Assembly: GCA_016706685.1 (NCBI GenBank)
Contig: JADJJE010000011.1
Span: 310,001-374,000 of the forward strand
DNA from: Sandaracinaceae bacterium
GTDB taxonomy: Bacteria > Myxococcota_A > Polyangia > Polyangiales > Houyiibacteriaceae
Direction: 5' to 3'
DNA: 64,000 nucleotides
Shown: piece after piece, positions 1 to 11,149 of the stretch
Layout: each line of letters begins with the position of its first letter
How positions within the stretch are numbered: position 1 is the first letter of the stretch
Made by a program: the position numbers and the translations under genes
Notes under the pieces: generated by a model
What the model was told of the DNA's origin: nothing
The model's input: only the letters and a program-made list of their open reading frames with translations
The model's database searches: none

Positions 1-333
1 GGACGGTTCCAGGAGTGCGTGAAGGTACTGTGGGAGGCCGAGCGCACGAGCTCACGCTCACTCGTGCTCTTCCAGTGCACCTCGTCGCTCGAGGGCGCGG
101 CGCGGGTCTTCGCCTGCATGTACGGCCAGCAGCTCAACGGACAGCGCGGGGCACCGGCAGACTGTGGGCTCGGCGAGGGCATACTCCTCGATGCCAACGG
201 TGCTTCCGTGCCCGTCCCCGAGTATGCCATCGGCTTCGCGCTCGATGGGCGCCGCGCGGCGTGCGAGAAGATCGCCAGCGAGCACGGGCAGCCTGACCTC
301 GCCGCGCTTTGCGCGAGCCCTGGGTCGCGCTGA
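1..333 (+). CDS. Unknown protein, C-terminal part only
   Basis: The reading frame is already open at base 1, so the true start probably lies upstream of the window; GTG at 19 is the first internal candidate. About 110 residues are visible, with six cysteines (in short contexts such as FQC, FACMYG, ADCGLG, RAACEK and ALCAS). That suggests a secreted or disulfide-bonded protein, but no signal peptide can be seen because the N-terminus is missing. It ends 39 bases before the next start codon. I do not recognise the family. Confidence 0.45.
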   Translation, partial: GRFQECVKVLWEAERTSSRSLVLFQCTSSLEGAARVFACMYGQQLNGQRGAPADCGLGEGILLDANGASVPVPEYAIGFALDGRRAACEKIASEHGQPDLAALCASPGSR

Positions 334-372
334 GCTTGCTGCCCTCGCAGCGCGTTGGCATCCTTGCCCGCG

Positions 373-1014
373 ATGACCACGGCGACCCGCACCCCCAACG
401 ACGACGAGCGCGCGCTGCTCGAGGCGTGGCGCGCGGGCGACGCCGCCGCGGGGGAGGTCCTGTTCGAGCGGCACTTCGACGCCATCTACAGCTTCTTCGC
501 GGGAAAGCTCACCATCGACGTGAGCGACCTGGTGCAGCGCACCTTCCTCGGGTGCCTCGAGGCGCGTGACCGCTTCCGCGGAGATTGCAGCTTCCGCACC
601 TTCCTCTACGCCATCGCGCGCCACGAGCTGTACGGCTACTTCCGCGCGCGGCACCGCGGCCAGGCGCTCGACTTCGCCATCTCGTCGCTGGAGGATCTCT
701 CCCCCGGGCCCAGCAGCCTGCTGCACGCAGGCACCGACAAGGCGCGCCTGGCCGAGGCGCTGCGTGGGCTGCCGCTCGAGCTGCAGGTCATCCTCGAGCT
801 GCGCTTCTGGCAGGACCTCAGCGGCCCAGACCTGGCGCTGGTGCTGGACCTCCCCGAAGGCACCGTGCGCAGCCGCCTGCGGCGCGGCGTCACTGCGCTC
901 CGCGAGCGCATGCTGAAGGACCCGGGCAGCCCCACCGGCGCCGCGGCAGCCGCACGCCAGCTGGAAGAGTGGTCCGCGCGCCTGCAAGTGGACGAAGAGG
1001 CCGCCGACGCGTGA
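373..1014 (+). CDS. RNA polymerase sigma factor, ECF/sigma-70 type
   Basis: About 213 residues with the two-domain layout of a small extracytoplasmic-function sigma factor. Region 2 lies near residues 25-95 (LFERHFDAIYSFF, then SFRTFLYAIARHELYGYFR), where the -10 element and core polymerase would be contacted. Region 4 lies near 135-185, with a helix-turn-helix ending PEGTVRSRLRRG. ATG 373 was preferred to TTG 355, which would add only six residues. No anti-sigma gene adjoins it: the downstream gene converges on it. The target promoters cannot be told from the window. Confidence 0.85.
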   Translation: MTTATRTPNDDERALLEAWRAGDAAAGEVLFERHFDAIYSFFAGKLTIDVSDLVQRTFLGCLEARDRFRGDCSFRTFLYAIARHELYGYFRARHRGQALDFAISSLEDLSPGPSSLLHAGTDKARLAEALRGLPLELQVILELRFWQDLSGPDLALVLDLPEGTVRSRLRRGVTALRERMLKDPGSPTGAAAAARQLEEWSARLQVDEEAADA

Positions 1015-1045
1015 TCCACCGGGCCTCCCGCGAGGCGCCCGAGAG

Positions 1046-2761
1046 TCAGCCCCGGCGAAACAGCTTGAGCAACGGCGTCACCTTCATGGGCTTGCCGCGC
1101 CCCACGAAGTGCCAGCCCCACAGCACGGTCCACGACACCGTGGCGGCGATGGCGGCCAGCCCGCTGAGCACCAGCGCGGCGGTGCCCTCGGCGTCGGGGG
1201 GGAAAACCAGCGCCGCCCCCAGCGTCATGGAGCTGGCAAAGGCCGTGAGCGCCAGGCGGCTGGCGTGCGAGTGGATCATGGCCGGGATCTCGTCGAGCTC
1301 CGGCGTCATGGCCCGCACCTGCAGGTTGCCCGCCTGCGCGTCGTGCAGGATCTGGTCAATCTGCGTGGGCAGGTTCTTCATCATGGCGCCCAGGCCCGCC
1401 ACCTCGCCCACGGCGCCCTGCAGCATGGCCTGCGGCGAGAAGCGCGCCGCGATGAGCTGCTCGGCGTAGGGCCGCGTGATGCCCAGCAGGTCCACGTCCG
1501 GGTGCAGGCTGCGCACGATGCCCTCCACCGTGGCCGCCGCCTTGATCAGCAGCGCGTACTCGGGCCCCAGCTTGATGCGGAACTTGGCGGCCGCGTCGGC
1601 GAACTCCTCGGCGAAGGCCCCCGAGTCCACGTCACCGATGTTGTCCACCACCAGGTACTGCGCGCGGATGCGCTCGATCTCCGACTTGAGCTCCGCGATG
1701 TTCACGCGCTGCGTGGGCGTGCCCATCTTCATCAAGATGCGCGCGGTGGTGCCCGAGTCGTTGGCGATGGCCGCGATGATCAGCGTGACGAGATCCTCGC
1801 GCTGCTCGGCGGTGAGGCTGCCCACGAGCCCGAGGTCGATCATGCAGAGCGCGCCCTGGTCGTTGATGAGGATGTTCCCGGCGTGCGGGTCGCCGTGGAA
1901 GAAGCCGTCGATGAGCACCTGCTTGCAGGCCGAGTGCACGATCTCGGTGACGGCGTGCTCCGCCTCCTTGGAGCGCGGCTCGATCTTGCGGACCGCCTTG
2001 CCCGGGAAGAACTCCATGGTGAGCACGGTCTTGCACGACAGCTCGGCGTGCGGCCGCGGCACCACCACGCTGCGCTCGGGGTCCAGGTTCTTGCGCATGC
2101 GCAGCAAGCTCCCGAGCTCCTCGGTGAAGTCCAGCTCCTTGAGCAGGCCCTTCTCGAACGTGGCCACGATCTCGCCCACGTTGGCGAGACCCATCTCGTC
2201 GATGCTGGCCTCGAGCACCTGCGCCCCCAAGTAGAGCAGGTCGAGGTCCCCGCGCATGACGTCCTCGATGCCCGGGCGCTGCACCTTCACCACCACGCGC
2301 TGGCCGTCGAGCGTGGTGGCCAGGTGCGTCTGCGCGATGGACGCGGTGGCCAGTGGCTCGCGCTCGAACGACTGGTAGAGCTCGTCGAGCGTGCCCCCGA
2401 GGCCGCCCTCCACCTGGGCGCGCACCTCGTCGAAGGTGAGTAGCGGCGCGCCGTCCTGCAGCCCCTCGAGCGCCTTGATGAACTCCGGCGAGAAGAGGTC
2501 GTGGCGCATGGACAGGATCTGCCCGAGCTTGATGAACGTGGGCCCCAGCTCCCCCAGCATGTGCGCGAAGCGCTGCGCCGCCGGAGAGCCCGCGAGCGCC
2601 GGGTCGGTGGCCGGCACCGACTTGTCGGGGAACAGCCGGCGCCCGAGCGCCGTGCGCAGGATCAGCTCGCCGAAGCCGTGCCGCGCGACCGTGGCGGACA
2701 CCGAGCGGAGCCGGTTGAGATCCCTCGCTGCCACGCCGAGGAGAGAGCGATTCTGCGACAT
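1046..2761 (-). CDS. ABC1/AarF/UbiB family atypical protein kinase
   Basis: 571 residues. Family hallmarks are visible: the KxGQ motif (FIKLGQILSM), the alanine-rich nucleotide loop (ASIAQTHLA), the invariant lysine in VVVKVQRPG, the catalytic HGDPHAGNILI and the metal-binding DLG (MIDLGLVG). Two hydrophobic segments close the C-terminus, as in UbiB proteins, which sit at the inner membrane and support ubiquinone or other isoprenoid lipid metabolism. No quinone biosynthesis gene is nearby, so the exact role is open. It is convergent with the sigma factor gene at 373-1014. The start is ATG at 2761. Confidence 0.92.
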   Translation of the reverse strand: MSQNRSLLGVAARDLNRLRSVSATVARHGFGELILRTALGRRLFPDKSVPATDPALAGSPAAQRFAHMLGELGPTFIKLGQILSMRHDLFSPEFIKALEGLQDGAPLLTFDEVRAQVEGGLGGTLDELYQSFEREPLATASIAQTHLATTLDGQRVVVKVQRPGIEDVMRGDLDLLYLGAQVLEASIDEMGLANVGEIVATFEKGLLKELDFTEELGSLLRMRKNLDPERSVVVPRPHAELSCKTVLTMEFFPGKAVRKIEPRSKEAEHAVTEIVHSACKQVLIDGFFHGDPHAGNILINDQGALCMIDLGLVGSLTAEQREDLVTLIIAAIANDSGTTARILMKMGTPTQRVNIAELKSEIERIRAQYLVVDNIGDVDSGAFAEEFADAAAKFRIKLGPEYALLIKAAATVEGIVRSLHPDVDLLGITRPYAEQLIAARFSPQAMLQGAVGEVAGLGAMMKNLPTQIDQILHDAQAGNLQVRAMTPELDEIPAMIHSHASRLALTAFASSMTLGAALVFPPDAEGTAALVLSGLAAIAATVSWTVLWGWHFVGRGKPMKVTPLLKLFRRG

Positions 2762-2824
2762 GCGGGGACTATCCCAAATGCCGCTCGGCCTGACCAGGAT
2801 TGCGAGCCGGCTTCGTGAGCAGGC

Positions 2825-3385
2825 TCAGGCGCCGGCCGCGAGGAACGCCTGCAGCGTGGTGCGCTCGGGGTCGCACGCGTACGACTCACCCCGCACGGTG
2901 ACGCTCAGCGTGCCCTCCACCAGCGACACCACCCACGACTCGTTGCGGCCCAGCACCGCGGCCAGCTGGTCCACGAAACCGCGCGGCAGGATCAGCAGCT
3001 CGATGGCGTCCGGCGCATGGATGCTGCGGCTGCCCCACTCTTTGCGCAGCGTGGCGGCGTCTTTGTCGGTGACGATGACCAAGCGCTCGGCCAACTTGCT
3101 GGCGCGATGCACGCGCTCGGCCGAGGGCGCGCCGATGTCCACCCACAGCGAGTAGCCACCGTGCGGCCCGGGCAGCGCCAGCGTGGGCTCCTCCACGTTG
3201 GACAGGCCGCGCCCGAACTCGAGCCCCTCCTCGTGCAGCAGGCAGCGGGCCAGGCAACGCACCACCACCCGCGCCTCGGACTCCGAGGGGTGCTGCGCCA
3301 CGCGCAGGTCCAGCGTCTCGTACACGCCGCGGTCCACGTCGGCGAGCTCCACACCGAGCCGAATCAACACCACTGCTTGGGACAC
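2825..3385 (-). CDS. yaeQ: YaeQ family protein
   Basis: 186 residues, matching the length of the YaeQ family, which has a PD-(D/E)XK nuclease-like fold and no settled function. Conserved features include the opening LADVDRGVYETLDL, HPSESEARVVVRCLA, the acidic GLEFGRGLSNVEEP, LWVDIGAPS and the hydrophobic IELLILP. The start is GTG at 3385, two bases beyond the stop of the large kinase gene, so it is almost certainly co-transcribed and translationally coupled with it. Assignment rests on recognising the family pattern rather than a search. Confidence 0.82.
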   Translation of the reverse strand: MSQAVVLIRLGVELADVDRGVYETLDLRVAQHPSESEARVVVRCLARCLLHEEGLEFGRGLSNVEEPTLALPGPHGGYSLWVDIGAPSAERVHRASKLAERLVIVTDKDAATLRKEWGSRSIHAPDAIELLILPRGFVDQLAAVLGRNESWVVSLVEGTLSVTVRGESYACDPERTTLQAFLAAGA

Positions 3386-3387
3386 GC

Positions 3388-7385
<3,998 letters not shown>

Positions 7386-7389
<4 letters not shown>

Positions 7390-8674
7390 CGTGGGGCAGA
7401 GGGTATCACTGTGCGCTGTTGTCGGATACCGGACGCAGCGTGACTTGCTGTTGCCGCGCCACGCCTGGCGGCCGGCGTCACGCGGGTCTGCTGCGCCGCC
7501 AGGTTGATGCAGCGGCGCTCCGTGGCGCTCGTCCCGGCCGCGGTCAGCACGCGCACGGTCCCGGTGTCCCGCGCCACCTCGTAGGTGACCACGCGCGCGG
7601 CGCCGACGCAGCGGGCCATGGCCTGCTGCATCGCGGCCTGGGTGGTGTAGCGGGCCGGCACGCCGGCCGACACGGCGCCGTCGGGCCGCCGTGCAGCGGA
7701 GCGGGTCGTTGCGGCACCGGTGGACTGGTCGGCCGACGCTGGCGCCGCCGCTGGCGTGGGGCGCACCGGCGGAGGTGCCGCGTCTTCCATGGCCAGCTCG
7801 GCGCTCTCGGCGGCCACGCCGCGGCCGTAGCCCACGTCGGCCCCGGAGGACGCGCCGATGGATGCCATGGTGGCTGCTGGCGCACGGAGAAGGTCGTCCA
7901 CGGACGGCTGTCCTGTGCCCCCCGCCATGGGCCGCTGAGCCGCGGGCGCCGCCGCCAGCGTGGCTCGCTCTTCGGCGGGGGGGTCGCGGAAGAACTGGTC
8001 TTCGGCCTCGGCCGCAGGGCTGGCCTGGACCGCAGCAGGCTCGCTGGGCATCACCAGCATGGGGGCCGCCGTGGACGCCGGGGCGGTGCTGGGCACGGCT
8101 GCGCTCGTGGGTGCGGGGGCCGAGGGCTCGCCGCGGCTCCCTCGCTGGAGTCTGGGGACGACGTGCTCACCGCCGACAGCCCGGCCGTGACCACCAACAC
8201 CACCGCTGCGGCGGCCGCCAAGAGCTGCATGAAGCGCCCGTCGCGCAGCAGCGTGGGTCGCGGCTTGGCCTGCAACGGCACGACCGTGGCCGCAGCAGCC
8301 GCCGGCGCCTCCGCCGCCACGGTCACGGGGGAGGCCGCCGCCCGAGCCGCTAGCCCCACCACGTCGCCCTCACCATCGGCGAACTGCGGCGTTCCGTCCA
8401 GCTCGAGCCCGTCATCGAACAGCCCCGCGTCGAGGCCCGCAAAGATGCCCGCGAGCGCTTCGTCCGGCCCCTGCCCAGCCACCGTGTGCAGCCCGCCCCA
8501 CTCGCGCAGGTGCGCCTCGGCGCGCAGCAGCGCCGCCACCTCGCGGTCGAAGCCGGCGTCCCGGGCACGCTCGGCCGTGAGCCACGCACGGTCCGCCGCG
8601 GAGGCCTGCTCTAGGCCACCCTGGTCCAGCAGGGCATCGAGGCGTGCTCGCCGCGTGGTGCTGGCCTGGGTCAT
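7386..8674 (-). CDS. Membrane anti-sigma-like protein, frameshifted in this sequence
   Basis: Two overlapping minus-strand frames make one protein of about 429 residues. The first (8674 to about 8115) has a helical N-terminus, then a single hydrophobic segment LLAAAAAVVLVVTAGL near residue 140. The second (about 8120 to 7386) is Ala/Pro-rich and ends in a small domain with two cysteines. The frames join at the G run at 8115-8119; one extra G there gives a continuous reading. The start (ATG 8674) overlaps the stop of the upstream sigma gene as ATGA, and the stop overlaps the kinase start as ATGA. Position and topology suggest it holds the sigma factor at the inner membrane. It lacks the zinc HxxxCxxC motif of ZAS anti-sigma factors, so the role is inferred. 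Confidence 0.7.
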
Positions 8675-9276
8675 GCCCCACCTCCTGCCGCGAGGGCCTC
8701 GGGCTCCACCAGATCGCCCAGCAGGTCGCGCAGCCGTCGGCGCGCCTCGTGGATGCGCCAGGCCACGGTGCCCTCGGCGCAGCCCAGCGCGTCACCCGCG
8801 TCCTTGTGGGACATGCCCTGCAGCAGCACCAGCACCACGGCGCTGCGCAGCGAGGGGCTGAGCGCGTCCAGCGCGGCCCCCACCCGGCCATAGAGCTGCG
8901 CCTGCTCGAGCGCGCGCAGTGGGTCCACCCCGGAGCTCTCGGCGTCGGCCACCGGCTCGGGCAGCTTGGGGTCGTCCACGTCGGCCGCGGCGTGCCGCCG
9001 GTTTCCGCGCATGCGGTTCAGGCACACGTTCACGCAGATGCGATACAGCCAGGTGGACAGCTTGGCACGGCCGTCGAAGCGCGGGAGCGCCCGCCAGGCC
9101 CGGATGAAGCTCTCTTGCACGGCGTCGTCGACCTCGGCGCTGGCGCCCAGCAGCTGGTGGGCACAGGCGGCCACGCGCCCGTGGTGGAGCCGCACCAGCT
9201 GGCCGAACGCGCGACGGTCGCCTGACTGCGCCAGGGCGAGGAGCTCCATCTCGGTGCGCGCGTCAGCGTTTTCCAT
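8671..9276 (-). CDS. ECF RNA polymerase sigma factor (RpoE-like)
   Basis: About 201 residues from ATG 9276 (an alternative GTG at 9360 adds 28 residues that do not resemble the family). Region 2 runs from GDRRAFGQLVRLHHG to LSTWLYRICVNVCLNRMR. Region 4 is LDALSPSLRSAVVLVLLQ followed by the HTH HKDAGDALGCAEGTV. It heads a leftward cassette: sigma factor, anti-sigma-like protein, Ser/Thr kinase, YaeQ, each joined by ATGA overlap or a 2-base gap. That suggests a signalling unit in which the sigma factor controls its own operon; autoregulation is inferred. Confidence 0.88.
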   Translation of the reverse strand: MENADARTEMELLALAQSGDRRAFGQLVRLHHGRVAACAHQLLGASAEVDDAVQESFIRAWRALPRFDGRAKLSTWLYRICVNVCLNRMRGNRRHAAADVDDPKLPEPVADAESSGVDPLRALEQAQLYGRVGAALDALSPSLRSAVVLVLLQGMSHKDAGDALGCAEGTVAWRIHEARRRLRDLLGDLVEPEALAAGGGA

Positions 9277-9413
9277 GGTCCGGCGCTCGGGCGGGATCAG
9301 GTGCTCGCCCGAGGCAGCACCCTCTTCCAGCGTCGAGGTGGTCGAAACGTACGCAAACACGGGAGCTAGGACAACCGTTGGGTGGACAAAGCTTGGGCCG
9401 ACTGCGCTTCATT

Positions 9414-9442
9414 TTGACCGCAGCCCCCCGGGGGGGTTTAAT
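9414..9442 (+). promoter_or_regulatory. Sigma-70-type promoter of the PilZ gene
   Basis: TTGACC at 9414-9419, a 17-base spacer and TTTAAT at 9437-9442. The spacer contains a C6G7 block that could itself form a short hairpin. The predicted transcription start falls almost on the GTG at 9449, which would make the message leaderless. Seen by eye; not mapped. Confidence 0.55.
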
Positions 9443-9448
9443 CCCCGT

Positions 9449-9868
9449 GTGTCCACTGACGACAAAGACCGGCGCGGAGGGGATCGCGCCCCCATCGAGC
9501 TCAAGGTCGAGTACAAGCGGCTGAACTCCTTCTTCGCGGACTACACGAAGAACATCAGCCGCGGGGGCACGTTCATCCGGACCGACCGTCCACTGGGCAT
9601 CGGCACGGAGTTCAACTTCAAGCTGTGCGTGCCCACGCTCGAGAACCCGCTGGTGCTGCGCGGCAAGGTGCAGTGGACGGTCATCCCGGAAGAGGTCGTG
9701 GACGACGGCGAGCCCGGCATGGGCATCGGCTTCGTGTACGGCAGCGAGTCCGAGCGCGAGCGCATCGAGGCCATCGTGGAGACCCTGATGGTCGACAGCC
9801 TGGGAAACGTCATCTACGAGAAGCTCATGGGCAAGCCACCACGCGGCAGCTTGCTCCCCGGGAAGTAG
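9449..9868 (+). CDS. PilZ-domain protein (TIGR02266-like)
   Basis: 139 residues from GTG 9449. PilZ domains bind cyclic di-GMP or act as partner modules in motility and signalling. The visible pattern is RRGGDRAPIELKVEY at the N-terminus, then NISRGGTFIRTDRPL (the D/N-x-S-x-G-G element), a beta-rich middle and GMGIGFVY near the end. It lacks a clean RxxxR motif, so cyclic di-GMP binding is uncertain. The frame is open much further upstream, but the promoter at 9414-9442 and the start of similarity favour GTG 9449. It is a single-gene unit, divergent from the sigma cassette. Confidence 0.82.
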   Translation: MSTDDKDRRGGDRAPIELKVEYKRLNSFFADYTKNISRGGTFIRTDRPLGIGTEFNFKLCVPTLENPLVLRGKVQWTVIPEEVVDDGEPGMGIGFVYGSESERERIEAIVETLMVDSLGNVIYEKLMGKPPRGSLLPGK

Positions 9869-9886
9869 CGGAACCCGAGCCTGTGG

Positions 9887-11077
9887 CTACCCGGTGATCG
9901 GGGCGCAGTCGATCGCCGTGCCCGGTGCGGTGGTGGTGTAGTCGGCGGCCGTGTTCCCCTCGGTGGACGGAACGCGATAGACGATGTCGTTGGTGTTGGC
10001 AGCCGGGCAGCCACCGTTGTCCCACAGGACCGTCCCATCGGTGCCCACCGTGCGGGCCTCCGTGAGGCGGGGGCGCGTGCCGCCCGTGCCCCAGCACATG
10101 TAGTCCACCATCGCGTCGCGCGTGCCGAAGCTGGACGAGCTGTAGAGCGCCACCGTCTGGTTGGCGCCGAGGTCGATGGCGCTGGGCGCGGCGAAGGTCA
10201 TGCGGCCAAAGGCCGCGATCGTCAGGGCCGGCACCGCCGCGTAGTTGCTGGGCCCCTGGCAGAGCTGGTAGTCGCCCGTCGTGGTGATGGCCGTGTCGGT
10301 CGGGTTGTAGAGCGTGATCTCCTCGGTCTGCGTGTTGACGCTCTCGATGATCAGGTGGTCGCGCCCGCACTCGAGCACCATGGGCGGCCCTGCGTCCACC
10401 CCCGCGTCCGCCACGGTCTGCGTGCACGTGAACGCCACCGCAGAGGTCTGGTAGCTCTCCGCCGCGTTGCCCGTGGTCCCGTTCATGAGGTGCACGGAGG
10501 TCGCTCCCGCGAGTGGGACGCAACCGCAGTCGTCCCACAGCACGGTGCCGTCGGTGCCCGTGGCCTGCGCCACATTGAGGCGCGGCACCCCGCCCCCGTT
10601 GCCCCAGCAGACGTAGTCCAGCATGGCGTCACGCGTGGTGAAGGTCCCGGCGCTGTAGAGCGCCAGCGTCCCGTTCGCGGGGTCCAGGGTGATGGAGCCG
10701 GGAACGGCCACCGTCAGCGAGCCACCCGCAGGCACCACTCCGGCGGGCGGCGCGCCATACCGGCCCGGGCCCTGACAGAATTGGTAGCTACCCGCGTCGA
10801 GGTCGATGTCCGTGTCGGTGGGGTTGGTGAGCGTCACGGTCCCCGCCGCCATGTTCACCACCGACATGAAGAGGTCAGCGCGGTCACACGCGAGGACCAT
10901 CACCGAGCTGGTGTCGCCCTGACACGTCACCGCGCCGTCTTCGTCGGCGCCGGTATCGCGGCCCATGTCTCGCGGGCCTTGGTCGGCCGTGGTGTCACCA
11001 CCGCCGCACCCCATGAACGAGCCCCCGAGCGAGAGGAACGAACCCAGCAGCAACCAAGACTTCCAGCGACCCGACAT
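9887..11077 (-). CDS. Secreted lipoprotein with internal duplication
   Basis: 396 residues from ATG 11077, which has GGAGG seven bases upstream. The signal peptide ends at C24 (context GSFMGC), followed by an Asp/Gly-rich linker, so it is probably a lipoprotein exposed in the envelope. The rest is two copies of a roughly 130-residue beta-rich unit. Each copy reads in order: C-x-R/D, TLTNPTDT or TLYNPTDT, YQFCQGP or YQLCQGP, FTTRDAMLDYVCWG or FGTRDAMVDYMCWG, GTDGTVLWD. The pattern resembles lamin-tail-like domains found on secreted proteins, but that is tentative. It lies directly downstream of another lipoprotein gene on the same strand. Confidence 0.75.
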   Translation of the reverse strand: MSGRWKSWLLLGSFLSLGGSFMGCGGGDTTADQGPRDMGRDTGADEDGAVTCQGDTSSVMVLACDRADLFMSVVNMAAGTVTLTNPTDTDIDLDAGSYQFCQGPGRYGAPPAGVVPAGGSLTVAVPGSITLDPANGTLALYSAGTFTTRDAMLDYVCWGNGGGVPRLNVAQATGTDGTVLWDDCGCVPLAGATSVHLMNGTTGNAAESYQTSAVAFTCTQTVADAGVDAGPPMVLECGRDHLIIESVNTQTEEITLYNPTDTAITTTGDYQLCQGPSNYAAVPALTIAAFGRMTFAAPSAIDLGANQTVALYSSSSFGTRDAMVDYMCWGTGGTRPRLTEARTVGTDGTVLWDNGGCPAANTNDIVYRVPSTEGNTAADYTTTAPGTAIDCAPITG

Positions 11078-11149
11078 GGAGACCTCCAAGAAAACACCCT
11101 GCGGGCCCATGCCCGCGAACCGGTCCTGTATGCCCGACCCTGCCGCCAC

